This document shows, one piece after another, positions 7,593-13,034 of a DNA stretch of 13,034 nucleotides. Location: NCBI GenBank assembly GCA_021604605.1, contig BQJH01000055.1, positions 1 to 13,034 on the forward strand, in the 5' to 3' direction. The stretch is from Hyphococcus sp. GTDB taxonomy: Bacteria; Pseudomonadota; Alphaproteobacteria; Caulobacterales; Parvularculaceae. Position 1 is the first letter of the stretch. Each line of letters starts with the position of its first letter. The notes below the pieces were generated by a model. It was not told the DNA's origin, did no database searches, and was given only the letters and a program-made list of their open reading frames with translations. A program made the position numbers and the translations under genes.

Positions 7593-7996
7593 GCGCACAT
7601 ACAGAAAACTATATCGTCGCCTCGCCGATCTCGGACTGGTTCGGTTTTTCAGTAGAAACGACAGATACTGGCGCCGTTTACGGCCTCGCTTTTGACGAAA
7701 GCCATATCGGCAACCCTCTCATCCGCGCTTTACATGGCGGGGTGATTGGCGCCTTTCTGGAGTTTGCGGCGCAATGTGAATTGACCGAGCGGTTGGATAA
7801 TGGCGCCGCCATCAAAACCGTCAATGTGGATATTGATTATCTGGCGTCTTCAAAAGCTGCTGACATGAAAGCCAGCGCTACGATCACCCGGCTGGGACGG
7901 CGGATCGCCTTTGTTGAAGCGACGGGCTGGCAGGATGATCCAGATCGCCCGGTCGCCAAAGCAAGGCTGCGTATTCGGATAGGCACAGCGCAGTAA
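7589..7996 (+). CDS. PaaI-type hotdog thioesterase (second of a pair)
   Basis: A 135-residue hotdog protein whose start overlaps the stop of the preceding thioesterase (ATGA), implying translational coupling. The motif is HGGVIGAFLE: H49-G50-G51 and E58, with glutamate where the first copy has aspartate. The strand segment KTVNVDIDYL (75-84) and the late KARLRIRIG are typical of PaaI-like domains. The two copies differ greatly in sequence, so this is an old duplication or an assembled pair rather than a recent tandem copy. Its stop (7994-7996) lies four bases from the stop of the convergent VOC gene. Substrate is unknown. Confidence 0.85.
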   Translation: MSAHTENYIVASPISDWFGFSVETTDTGAVYGLAFDESHIGNPLIRALHGGVIGAFLEFAAQCELTERLDNGAAIKTVNVDIDYLASSKAADMKASATITRLGRRIAFVEATGWQDDPDRPVAKARLRIRIGTAQ

Positions 7997-8000
7997 TAAC

Positions 8001-8393
8001 TTAATCAGGCGGCGCCAAACTTTCTGTTCTATCGCGATAGGCCTTTAACTCAACAACATACCCGTCCGGATCTTTTAGATAGAGCTTCGCCTGCCCTAAC
8101 GCTTCGCTAATTGCCGGCTCTCCATCAAACTCAGCGCCGAGAGATTGCAGATGGTCGCGCATGTGCTCCCAGCCCTCCCACTCCAGCGTGGCGCCAAAGT
8201 GGAATTTCTCATGGGCGTTAATCTCCTCGCCACGCCTATCCTGCAAAGTGATCTGCACATCATAAAGCCAGACATCGAGCCAACGACCTTTTACCCGGCC
8301 AACTTTTGCGCCCAGTATTTCTTCGTAAAATTTACGTGAGCGGTCCATATCACTGACCGGTAATGAGAGGTGAAATATAGTTTTCCTGTTCAC
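8001..8393 (-). CDS. VOC family protein (glyoxalase/bleomycin-resistance fold)
   Basis: A 130-residue protein with the paired beta-alpha-beta-beta-beta modules of the vicinal oxygen chelate fold. It opens with TIFHLSLPVSDMDRSRKFYEE and ends with YLKDPDGYVVELKAY. Candidate metal ligands are H8, H65 and E115, which suits a mononuclear metal site. I chose GTG 8391-8393 because it overlaps the stop of the DksA-like gene (GTGA) and leaves the normal N-terminus; a longer frame reaching back to 8477 would merely run into that gene. It is the last gene of the holC operon. VOC proteins range from glyoxalases and dioxygenases to drug-binding proteins, and the substrate cannot be told here. Confidence 0.85.
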   Translation of the reverse strand: MNRKTIFHLSLPVSDMDRSRKFYEEILGAKVGRVKGRWLDVWLYDVQITLQDRRGEEINAHEKFHFGATLEWEGWEHMRDHLQSLGAEFDGEPAISEALGQAKLYLKDPDGYVVELKAYRDRTESLAPPD

Positions 8394-8737
8394 TGCTGAG
8401 CACCTCCGGCACATTGAATACAAAGTTCTGTTGTTAAATTGATTTCCAACCGCTTCGCAGCAATAGCCTCTCCACAATCAGCGCAATAGCCAAACTCACC
8501 TTCTTTAATCCGGGTGAGCGCCGCTTCAATTTTATGTGCCTCGGCAATGCGCCTTGTTTCCTGGGCCTTGGCCATTGCTTGTTGTTGAAGCGCATCCTGC
8601 CGCGACAGTCTACCAACTGATTGCTGATCCAGCTCTACTGGCTTTCGCGCATCAGCCGACCCGCTAGATAAAGCGCTCAATTCTTCGCGTCGCATTTCAA
8701 GCAGCTTTTTAAAGCGTGCGCGATCCGTTTCGTTCAT
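8390..8737 (-). CDS. DksA/TraR-type C4 zinc-finger protein
   Basis: A 115-residue protein with a long N-terminal helical hairpin (about 1-78) and a C-terminal four-cysteine zinc finger, CADC (85-88) and CIQC (106-109), followed by a short tail. This is the DksA/TraR shape: the coiled coil enters the RNA polymerase secondary channel and the finger holds the base. Acidic tip candidates are E35, D37 and D48-A49, within LDQQSVGRLSRQDAL. The protein is shorter than E. coli DksA (151 residues), so it is a paralogue-type member rather than the main DksA. ATG 8735-8737 overlaps the upstream stop (ATGA), and its own stop overlaps the VOC start. Whether it needs ppGpp or replaces DksA cannot be judged. 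Confidence 0.88.
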   Translation of the reverse strand: MNETDRARFKKLLEMRREELSALSSGSADARKPVELDQQSVGRLSRQDALQQQAMAKAQETRRIAEAHKIEAALTRIKEGEFGYCADCGEAIAAKRLEINLTTELCIQCAGGAQQ

Positions 8738-9390
8738 GACCGATATGTTTTCCTGAGATAGTCTCGAATGGCCTGCGCACCTGTGATAGTTTCTTTTGTG
8801 TTGGGATCATTGAGCGCAGGTTTGCTTTCGCCGTCGCCCCCTTTTGGATGCCAGTGATATTCCAGCTCCATCTCACACAAAATTTCTTTGACCAGCCGGG
8901 CGCGGGGATCACGTTCGGCGCCGATAAATTCTAACGGCGTTTCTGGTGCAACTGATTTTTTCACAAAAGTCCCGGCCAACAATCGTATTAAGACAGCAAG
9001 CTGCGATAAGATTTGATCTATTGGCCCAAGGAAACGCTGCCATGATCTATTGCCGCCATAGTTCTTGTGAAGATAGGTAGAGATATCTCTGCTTTCATAC
9101 ATCGACAGATCAGCATTCTCATCAACCAAAAACGGAAACTGCGCTTTGCCGCCAAGTTTTTTGACATGGGGGCGAAATCTTTTTCCGCCTTTCGGGCATG
9201 GGCGCACCAAAACAGAAACGCCTGACTGCGAAACCGCTTCTCTTGCTATTCTACAAAACGGGCAGCCTTCAAACTCATAAAGGATAATCGGCTTCTCGGG
9301 TGTGACCGCCTGTGCGGCGCCACCCGCACCAAGGCGTAAGATTGAGGCTTTCAAAGACAGTAATAAATGAAACCAATAGAAAACTGCCAT
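8734..9390 (-). CDS. GST N-terminal/glutaredoxin-like protein with CPFC motif
   Basis: A 218-residue protein with a thioredoxin-fold domain of the GST_N_3/glutaredoxin type. After an N-terminal hydrophobic stretch (about 3-17) comes IILYEFEGCPFCRIAREAV with the redox pair C43/C46, then FPFLVDENADLSMYESRDISTYL, the usual glutathione-site pattern. A second, degenerate copy seems to follow (about 148-216, FIGAERDPRARLVKEILCEME ending in AIRDYLRKTY), retaining only one cysteine. Start ATG 9388-9390 overlaps the holC stop as TAATG and has AAGGGA just upstream, which I prefer to the ATG at 9409-9411. Double GST_N_3 proteins of about this size are known in bacteria and chloroplasts. The hydrophobic N-terminus may attach it to the membrane. 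Role is likely thiol redox; substrate unknown. Confidence 0.82.
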   Translation of the reverse strand: MAVFYWFHLLLSLKASILRLGAGGAAQAVTPEKPIILYEFEGCPFCRIAREAVSQSGVSVLVRPCPKGGKRFRPHVKKLGGKAQFPFLVDENADLSMYESRDISTYLHKNYGGNRSWQRFLGPIDQILSQLAVLIRLLAGTFVKKSVAPETPLEFIGAERDPRARLVKEILCEMELEYHWHPKGGDGESKPALNDPNTKETITGAQAIRDYLRKTYRS

Positions 9391-9857
9391 TAATTCCCTT
9401 GCTTCTCCCATCGTCCAGCAGATGACTGCTTCCAGTAGGTTACATCATGCCCGGCCGCTTTAGCGGATTTCCAAAACCCTCGCGCATCCCCCACCGCAGT
9501 TTCATCACGCCCGTCAAAGATCATCACACAGCGGGCAAGCGTATCAATTGAAGACGCATCGGTTTGCGCACCATCAACGAGGAATAAAATCTGTGGTTCA
9601 TTCGACCTTGTTTCCTGATCCGACAACAAAACCGGCTGGCGTGAATTTTTGTCTTCGTCATTCACCACCATCAGGCCGTGAGGCAAAAAAGCTTCATCCC
9701 GATAAGTCCATAAATGATTGTCGAGCGCTTCCAGCTTCTCGCGGGACCCGCCCTGCACGACAGCCTTCCAACCCCGCTCAAGGGTTTTTTCCAACAGGCC
9801 TGGCAAGACATGCTCAAGAGTAGCGCGCTCAAGATGGTAGAAGAGGACTTCACTCAT
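9390..9857 (-). CDS. holC: DNA polymerase III chi subunit
   Basis: A 155-residue protein with the HolC pattern: MSEVLFYHLERATLEHVLP at the N-terminus, an early helix, and the hallmark LDNHLWTYRDEAFLPHG at 45-61. Chi is part of the clamp-loader complex with psi and binds the tail of single-strand DNA-binding protein, tethering the polymerase during lagging-strand synthesis. I start at ATG 9855-9857 because family members begin this way. An in-frame ATG four codons earlier (9867-9869) has an AGGT-like site nine bases upstream and is possible. It heads a four-gene overlapping operon. pepA normally lies just upstream but here is about 2.5 kb away. No psi gene is in view. Confidence 0.93.
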   Translation of the reverse strand: MSEVLFYHLERATLEHVLPGLLEKTLERGWKAVVQGGSREKLEALDNHLWTYRDEAFLPHGLMVVNDEDKNSRQPVLLSDQETRSNEPQILFLVDGAQTDASSIDTLARCVMIFDGRDETAVGDARGFWKSAKAAGHDVTYWKQSSAGRWEKQGN

Positions 9858-9911
9858 ATCAGGCAACATATTCGCGCTACCTGCGCTTTGAAAGTCACGA
9901 TTGAGCCTGTC

Positions 9912-9940
9912 TTGACTTAAATTACATAGATATCTATGTT
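9912..9940 (+). promoter_or_regulatory. promoter of the acg-like/marR operon
   Basis: TTGACT (9912-9917) is a near-perfect -35 box, and TATGTT (9935-9940) sits at the optimal 17-base spacing as a -10 box (4 of 6 matches). A perfect TATAAT at 9941-9946 is also present but would need a 23-base spacer. The 16-bp palindrome covers the spacer and runs into the -10, so a bound repressor would block polymerase. Confidence 0.55.
9924..9939. promoter_or_regulatory. 16-bp perfect palindrome, probable MarR operator
   Basis: ACATAGAT (9924-9931) is followed without a gap by its exact reverse complement ATCTATGT (9932-9939). MarR-family dimers typically bind palindromes of this length in their own promoters, and the MarR gene is the second gene of the operon starting 24 bases to the right. 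The site also faces holC, whose start lies 67 bases to the left, so it could touch both transcripts. The palindrome is seen directly; the binding is inference. Confidence 0.65.
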
Positions 9941-9950
9941 TATAATAATT

Positions 9951-9955
9951 GGGAG
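9951..9955 (+). promoter_or_regulatory. ribosome binding site fixing the GTG start of the acg-like gene
   Basis: GGGAG lies seven bases before GTG 9963. It supports this non-ATG start, which also places the twin arginines at residues 4-5, as expected for a Tat signal. Confidence 0.65.
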
Positions 9956-9962
9956 CTGACCT

Positions 9963-11120
9963 GTGATCAACAGACGCCATATTTTAACGGTGGGCGGCGC
10001 CAGCATAGCCCTTGTAGGCTGCGGTATTATAGCCGGGCGCGCCCTGCATTCTGATTTAAGCGCTGCGCAACGCCCATGGAAAACACTTGGACAAGACTTA
10101 GGCGATCCACGCCTCAACGCTCTCGCCTACGCTATCCTCGCGCCGAACCCTCATAATCGCCAACCTTGGTTAGTCGATCTTGGCGAGCCTGGCGCATTGA
10201 CGCTCTATGCTGATCTTGACCGCCTGCTGCCGGAAACTGATCCGCCAAACCGGCAGATTGTTATTGGTCTGGGCGCGTTTCTTGAGGCTTTAAGACAGGC
10301 CGCTGCGCAACAAAGTCTGAGACTGGAAACCACTCCCTTCCCTGAAGGTGAGCCGCACCCCACTCTTGATGAAAGGCCTGTGGCGCATGTTCGATTTATT
10401 GCAGATGAAAGCGTCGAAGCTGACCCCTTATTTGAAGCAATTCCGCATCGGCGTACAGCGCGCATCCCTTTTCAACAAGACAGACCTGTAAACGCCGATA
10501 CGCTAAAGCAACTTGATACAGTGTTGCGTGAGACAGATGGATATTTTGAGTGGGTGAATGACGTAGAAAATATCACCAGCATAAAAGAGATTTGCAAACA
10601 AGGCTGGACGATTGAAGCGACAACCCCGCATACGCATCACGAAAGTACGAATCTGATGCGCTTCGGCGAGAAGCAAATCAACGAGAACCCAGACGGGATT
10701 TCACTCAGCGGCCCTTTCATGGAAGCAACCCGGCTTGCTGGTGTGATGACACAAGAGAAAATGGAAGACCCAAATTCAATCGCTTTTAAAGGCGGGCTCG
10801 ATTTTTACAATGGCCTGATAGACAGCGCGATGGCGTTTGGTTGGCTCAGTACTGACGGCAATACGCGAATAGATCAATTGAACGTTGGCGCCGGATGGCT
10901 TCGCTTGCACCTCGCTGCGACACAAGCCGGTCTCGCCATGCATCCGCTTAGTCAGGTGCTGCAGGAATTTCCTGAAATGACAGAACTGTATGAAGATTTT
11001 CACGATTTTGCAGACATTCGTCAGCCCGCACGCGTTCAAGGCCTCTTCCGGTTTGGCTATGCAAAGGCCCCCGCACCCTCTCCCCGCTGGCCATTGGAAA
11101 CGCGCATTCTCAGCGCATGA
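9963..11120 (+). CDS. Tat-exported Acg-like flavin-binding nitroreductase homologue, probable lipoprotein
   Basis: A 385-residue protein with a twin-arginine signal (NRRHILTVGGASIALVG, R4-R5) that runs into a lipobox, LVGC, with C20 as the likely lipid-anchored cysteine. The mature part resembles the Acg (Rv2032/Rv3131) branch of the nitroreductase fold. It has APNPHNRQPW (60-69), the APSxHNxQPW-type motif near the flavin, PHRRTARIPF (161-170), the RRT motif of the family, and a late GLAMHPLSQV. Acg proteins are tandem nitroreductase-like domains thought to bind FMN, some without reductase activity. Start is GTG with a good ribosome binding site. The stop overlaps the MarR gene (ATGA). Export through Tat fits folding around a cofactor before transport. 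Substrate is unknown. Confidence 0.83.
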   Translation: MINRRHILTVGGASIALVGCGIIAGRALHSDLSAAQRPWKTLGQDLGDPRLNALAYAILAPNPHNRQPWLVDLGEPGALTLYADLDRLLPETDPPNRQIVIGLGAFLEALRQAAAQQSLRLETTPFPEGEPHPTLDERPVAHVRFIADESVEADPLFEAIPHRRTARIPFQQDRPVNADTLKQLDTVLRETDGYFEWVNDVENITSIKEICKQGWTIEATTPHTHHESTNLMRFGEKQINENPDGISLSGPFMEATRLAGVMTQEKMEDPNSIAFKGGLDFYNGLIDSAMAFGWLSTDGNTRIDQLNVGAGWLRLHLAATQAGLAMHPLSQVLQEFPEMTELYEDFHDFADIRQPARVQGLFRFGYAKAPAPSPRWPLETRILSA

Positions 11121-11620
11121 GCAAAATAAATAAAAAGACGGTGCAGGAAAAACCTTCGGCCATCACTCAGCCAAGCCTGCCGGGTGATCCCGCCATTTTC
11201 AAACTTTTAACCGAGATCGACATCATTGCGCATCTGGCAAAAAATGAGTTTGAAAGCATCTTGCCCAAAGGTTTGAGCGTCGCGCAATTTGGCGTGCTCA
11301 ACCATCTGGTCCGTCTTGATGTTATGGAAACGATTACCGAACTGGCAAACGCTTTTCAGGTCACCCAGCCCACCATGTCGTCAACGATAAAGCGAATGCT
11401 CGAAAGCGGGTATGTTGAAACCGTTCCCGATCCGAACGATCAGCGCATCAAACGCATTCGCGTGACCCGCGCAGGGAAATCTGTTCGGTCACAAACGATC
11501 CGCTCACTCAATCCGTATTTTGAAAAGCTGCAACAGGATTGTCCGGCCATTGATTGGCAGAAGATCATTCCGGCGCTGACCCAGCTTAGAGACTATCTGG
11601 ATCAGCGCCGAATAAAATAA
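11117..11620 (+). CDS. MarR family transcriptional regulator
   Basis: A 167-residue protein with a MarR winged helix-turn-helix. Dimerisation helix at about 27-47, then GLSVAQFGVLNHL (52-64), TITELANAFQVTQPTMSSTI (72-91) with the recognition helix about 83-97, and a wing DPNDQRIKRIRVT (105-117) carrying the typical DxRxxxxxLT-like pattern. A polar N-terminal extension of about 24 residues precedes it. It overlaps the acg-like gene by ATGA, so both are made from one message. The palindrome in the shared promoter is its obvious target. The usual MarR logic would be repression relieved by a small ligand or thiol oxidation. I see no cysteine in the DNA-binding domain, only one near residue 148, so the sensing mode is open. 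Confidence 0.9.
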   Translation: MSKINKKTVQEKPSAITQPSLPGDPAIFKLLTEIDIIAHLAKNEFESILPKGLSVAQFGVLNHLVRLDVMETITELANAFQVTQPTMSSTIKRMLESGYVETVPDPNDQRIKRIRVTRAGKSVRSQTIRSLNPYFEKLQQDCPAIDWQKIIPALTQLRDYLDQRRIK

Positions 11621-11647
11621 ATAGTACCCACTAAATATTACTTCCTA

Positions 11648-12319
11648 TCATTGCCTAATCAACACTACTATCAATCCATCGTCGTCAAATATTCCCATGT
11701 TTCCATTGGGCAATATTTGATAGTATTCATTGTAATTACTGTTAGGCACAAGAAATTTTGACTTATCTTCACTGATATCAGCTGGCGTCACTTCAAATTT
11801 TTTTCGACTACCATCTTTGAATTCTCTATCGATGAAGTATTTTTCATCGCGTAAAAATAGTATGTATTTTGCGGCACCTACGCTTTCATCAAGCCACACA
11901 CCAATAACACTTGTTGATTCTAAGCTATCCATGGCTACTGCCTCAACTTCGTCAGGCAGGAACCCAAATATCTGAACTTTTAAATTAGGGTCAAAGTGCG
12001 TCGTTGCCCAAGCACCTGCGCCTATTTTCATACCTGGTAAATAATAGACGATAAAAGTTCTTTCATATGTTGTGCAGTCACCATGAATTTTTTGTGCTAT
12101 TGCTTTTAATTCGTTTTCGGTAATTCTTTCTTTTAACAAAACATCGACACTACGTTTGATGTTTCCCAAGCTATCATCGGATAAAATCTTGTATTTATCA
12201 GAAGAAACTAAAGCTTCTTCATTATCATTCGGAATCTTATATTCATCAGGATTTGTTTTCGTGTCACACGCAGTAAGCGCAAAAACAACAGCCATTAATA
12301 ATTTAAGTCTCGCAAACAT
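11648..12319 (-). CDS. AT-rich hypothetical lipoprotein
   Basis: A 223-residue protein with a lipoprotein signal: MFARLKLLMAVVFALTAC, lipobox LTAC with C18 as the lipidated residue. The next residue is aspartate, which in E. coli tends to hold lipoproteins in the inner membrane. The mature protein is polar with scattered aromatic residues (about 75-200) and no family I recognise. Three sampled 60-base lines hold 18, 22 and 25 G+C, against 36 of 60 in a neighbouring pepA line, and it contains no GGCGCC. That points to recent acquisition. ATG 12317-12319 is nine bases after the pepA stop; GAGGG at the end of pepA is about 13 bases away, rather far. It occupies the place where holC usually follows pepA. 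Confidence 0.72.
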   Translation of the reverse strand: MFARLKLLMAVVFALTACDTKTNPDEYKIPNDNEEALVSSDKYKILSDDSLGNIKRSVDVLLKERITENELKAIAQKIHGDCTTYERTFIVYYLPGMKIGAGAWATTHFDPNLKVQIFGFLPDEVEAVAMDSLESTSVIGVWLDESVGAAKYILFLRDEKYFIDREFKDGSRKKFEVTPADISEDKSKFLVPNSNYNEYYQILPNGNMGIFDDDGLIVVLIRQ

Positions 12320-12328
12320 TATTATAAT

Positions 12329-13034
12329 TTAGCCCTCGAAATTCGCGCGAATATATTCGTCGAGCAAACGCACGCCATAACCAGACCCGCCTTTTGGCGT
12401 GGTAGGGTTGTCTTTCGTTGTCCACGCCATCCCGGCGATATCAAGATGCGCCCATGAAACATCATCTTTGATAAAACGGCCGAGGAACGCCGCCGCTGTT
12501 GATGATCCGGCGCCTTTGCCCCCAATGTTTTGCATATCGGCAATGTCGGACTTGATCATATCGTAATGAGTTTTGGTAAGCGGCATGCGCCAGAGTTTGT
12601 CACCTGTTGCCTCACCCGCCGCTTCAAGCGCCTTGGCAAGTTTGTCGTCCTTGGTGAACATGCCGCCGAATTCATGGGCAAGCGAAACAATGATGGCGCC
12701 GGTTAGCGTCGCAAGATCGATCACAGTCGAAGGCTTGTAAGTTTCCTGCGCCCACCACAAGGCGTCGGCCAGAACGAGGCGGCCTTCTGCGTCCGTGTTC
12801 AAGATTTCAATCGTCTGACCGGACATGGACTTAACAACATCGCCCGGGCGCTGGGCTTTACCGTCCGGCATGTTTTCAACAAGGCCGATAATCCCGATCA
12901 CATTGGCTTTCGCTTTGCGACCTGCAATCGCCGCCATGGCGCCAGTGACAGCGCCGGCGCCGCCCATGTCCCATTTCATGTCTTCCATGCCGGGGCCAGG
13001 CTTCAAGGAAATACCGCCTGTATCAAATGTGACG
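12329..13034 (-). CDS. pepA: leucyl aminopeptidase, C-terminal part (runs off the right edge)
   Basis: The C-terminal 234 or so residues of a cytosolic M17 aminopeptidase, which removes N-terminal residues with two metal ions. The frame is open to the right edge, beginning VTFDTGGISLKPGPGMEDM. Visible catalytic features are the aspartate of TFDTGG, the aspartate of MKWDMGGA and the signature NTDAEGRLVLADAL with its D, E and R. The metal-binding lysine lies upstream of the window. The end, YGVRLLDEYI, is normal, so the gene is intact at this side. PepA proteins also bind DNA in some enterobacteria, but nothing here speaks to that. The lipoprotein gene follows after nine bases on the same strand. 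Confidence 0.96.
   Translation of the reverse strand, partial: VTFDTGGISLKPGPGMEDMKWDMGGAGAVTGAMAAIAGRKAKANVIGIIGLVENMPDGKAQRPGDVVKSMSGQTIEILNTDAEGRLVLADALWWAQETYKPSTVIDLATLTGAIIVSLAHEFGGMFTKDDKLAKALEAAGEATGDKLWRMPLTKTHYDMIKSDIADMQNIGGKGAGSSTAAAFLGRFIKDDVSWAHLDIAGMAWTTKDNPTTPKGGSGYGVRLLDEYIRANFEG

Noticed and set aside
7994..8003. Possible shared bidirectional terminator between the convergent thioesterase and VOC genes
   Set aside because: Only four bases separate the stops, and I see no GC-rich stem with a T-run on either side.
8708..8716. T-run next to AAAGC resembling a terminator
   Set aside because: It is inside the DksA-like coding region near its start and the stem is too short.
9079..9090. 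12-bp perfect palindrome AGAGATATCTCT, similar in centre to the MarR operator
   Set aside because: It lies inside the GST-like coding region over ordinary codons, differs from the operator outside the central GATATC, and is short enough to be chance.
9940..12327. 10-bp inverted match TTATAATAAT at 9940-9949 and ATTATTATAA at 12318-12327, flanking the inserted block
   Set aside because: Both copies are pure A/T in AT-rich gaps, there is no transposase or recombinase, and no target-site duplication is visible, so I do not call a mobile element.
1..13034. Defence system, toxin-antitoxin pair, prophage or CRISPR array
   Set aside because: No nuclease, methyltransferase, integrase, phage structural gene or regularly spaced repeat is visible in any frame.

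Overview
The window looks like chromosomal DNA of an alphaproteobacterium with a mid-range G+C content. A DUF3126-family protein (a small family I associate with Alphaproteobacteria), PepA and HolC of the pepA-holC neighbourhood, a short PchB-like chorismate mutase and a YheS-like ABC-F ATPase all fit that reading; I cannot name a genus. There is no phage, transposase, CRISPR array, rRNA or tRNA that I can see. No stretch longer than about 200 bases lacks a gene.

Layout from left to right. (1) The tail of an AT-rich small membrane protein runs off the left edge. (2) A minus-strand pair follows: a DUF3126 protein feeding a 473-residue polytopic membrane protein of unknown role. (3) Next is a minus-strand four-helix membrane protein, divergent from a plus-strand exported protein that ends in an NTF2-like domain. 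(4) A plus-strand series encodes an ABC-F ATPase, a chorismate mutase and two overlapping hotdog thioesterases. (5) Convergent to it, only 4 bases away, is a tightly packed minus-strand operon: holC, a GST/glutaredoxin-fold protein, a DksA/TraR-type zinc-finger protein and a VOC-family protein. All three junctions overlap (TAATG, ATGA, GTGA). (6) Divergent from holC is a plus-strand pair, a Tat-exported Acg-like flavin nitroreductase homologue and a MarR repressor. A perfect 16-bp palindrome sits in their promoter. (7) A very AT-rich minus-strand lipoprotein gene comes next. (8) The C-terminal half of PepA runs off the right edge.

How it fits together: pepA and holC are neighbours in many proteobacteria (E. 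coli pepA-holC-valS). Here they keep strand and order but are separated by about 2.5 kb holding the acg-like/marR pair and the AT-rich lipoprotein, so this block looks like a later insertion. The acg-like/marR pair is probably an autoregulated stress or electrophile-response unit. The holC operon places a replisome clamp-loader accessory protein on one message with a probable RNA-polymerase secondary-channel protein and two detoxification-type folds. The most testable new points are the MarR operator, the holC operon, the split pepA-holC synteny, two hairpins at translation junctions and a roughly tenfold excess of the hexamer GGCGCC.
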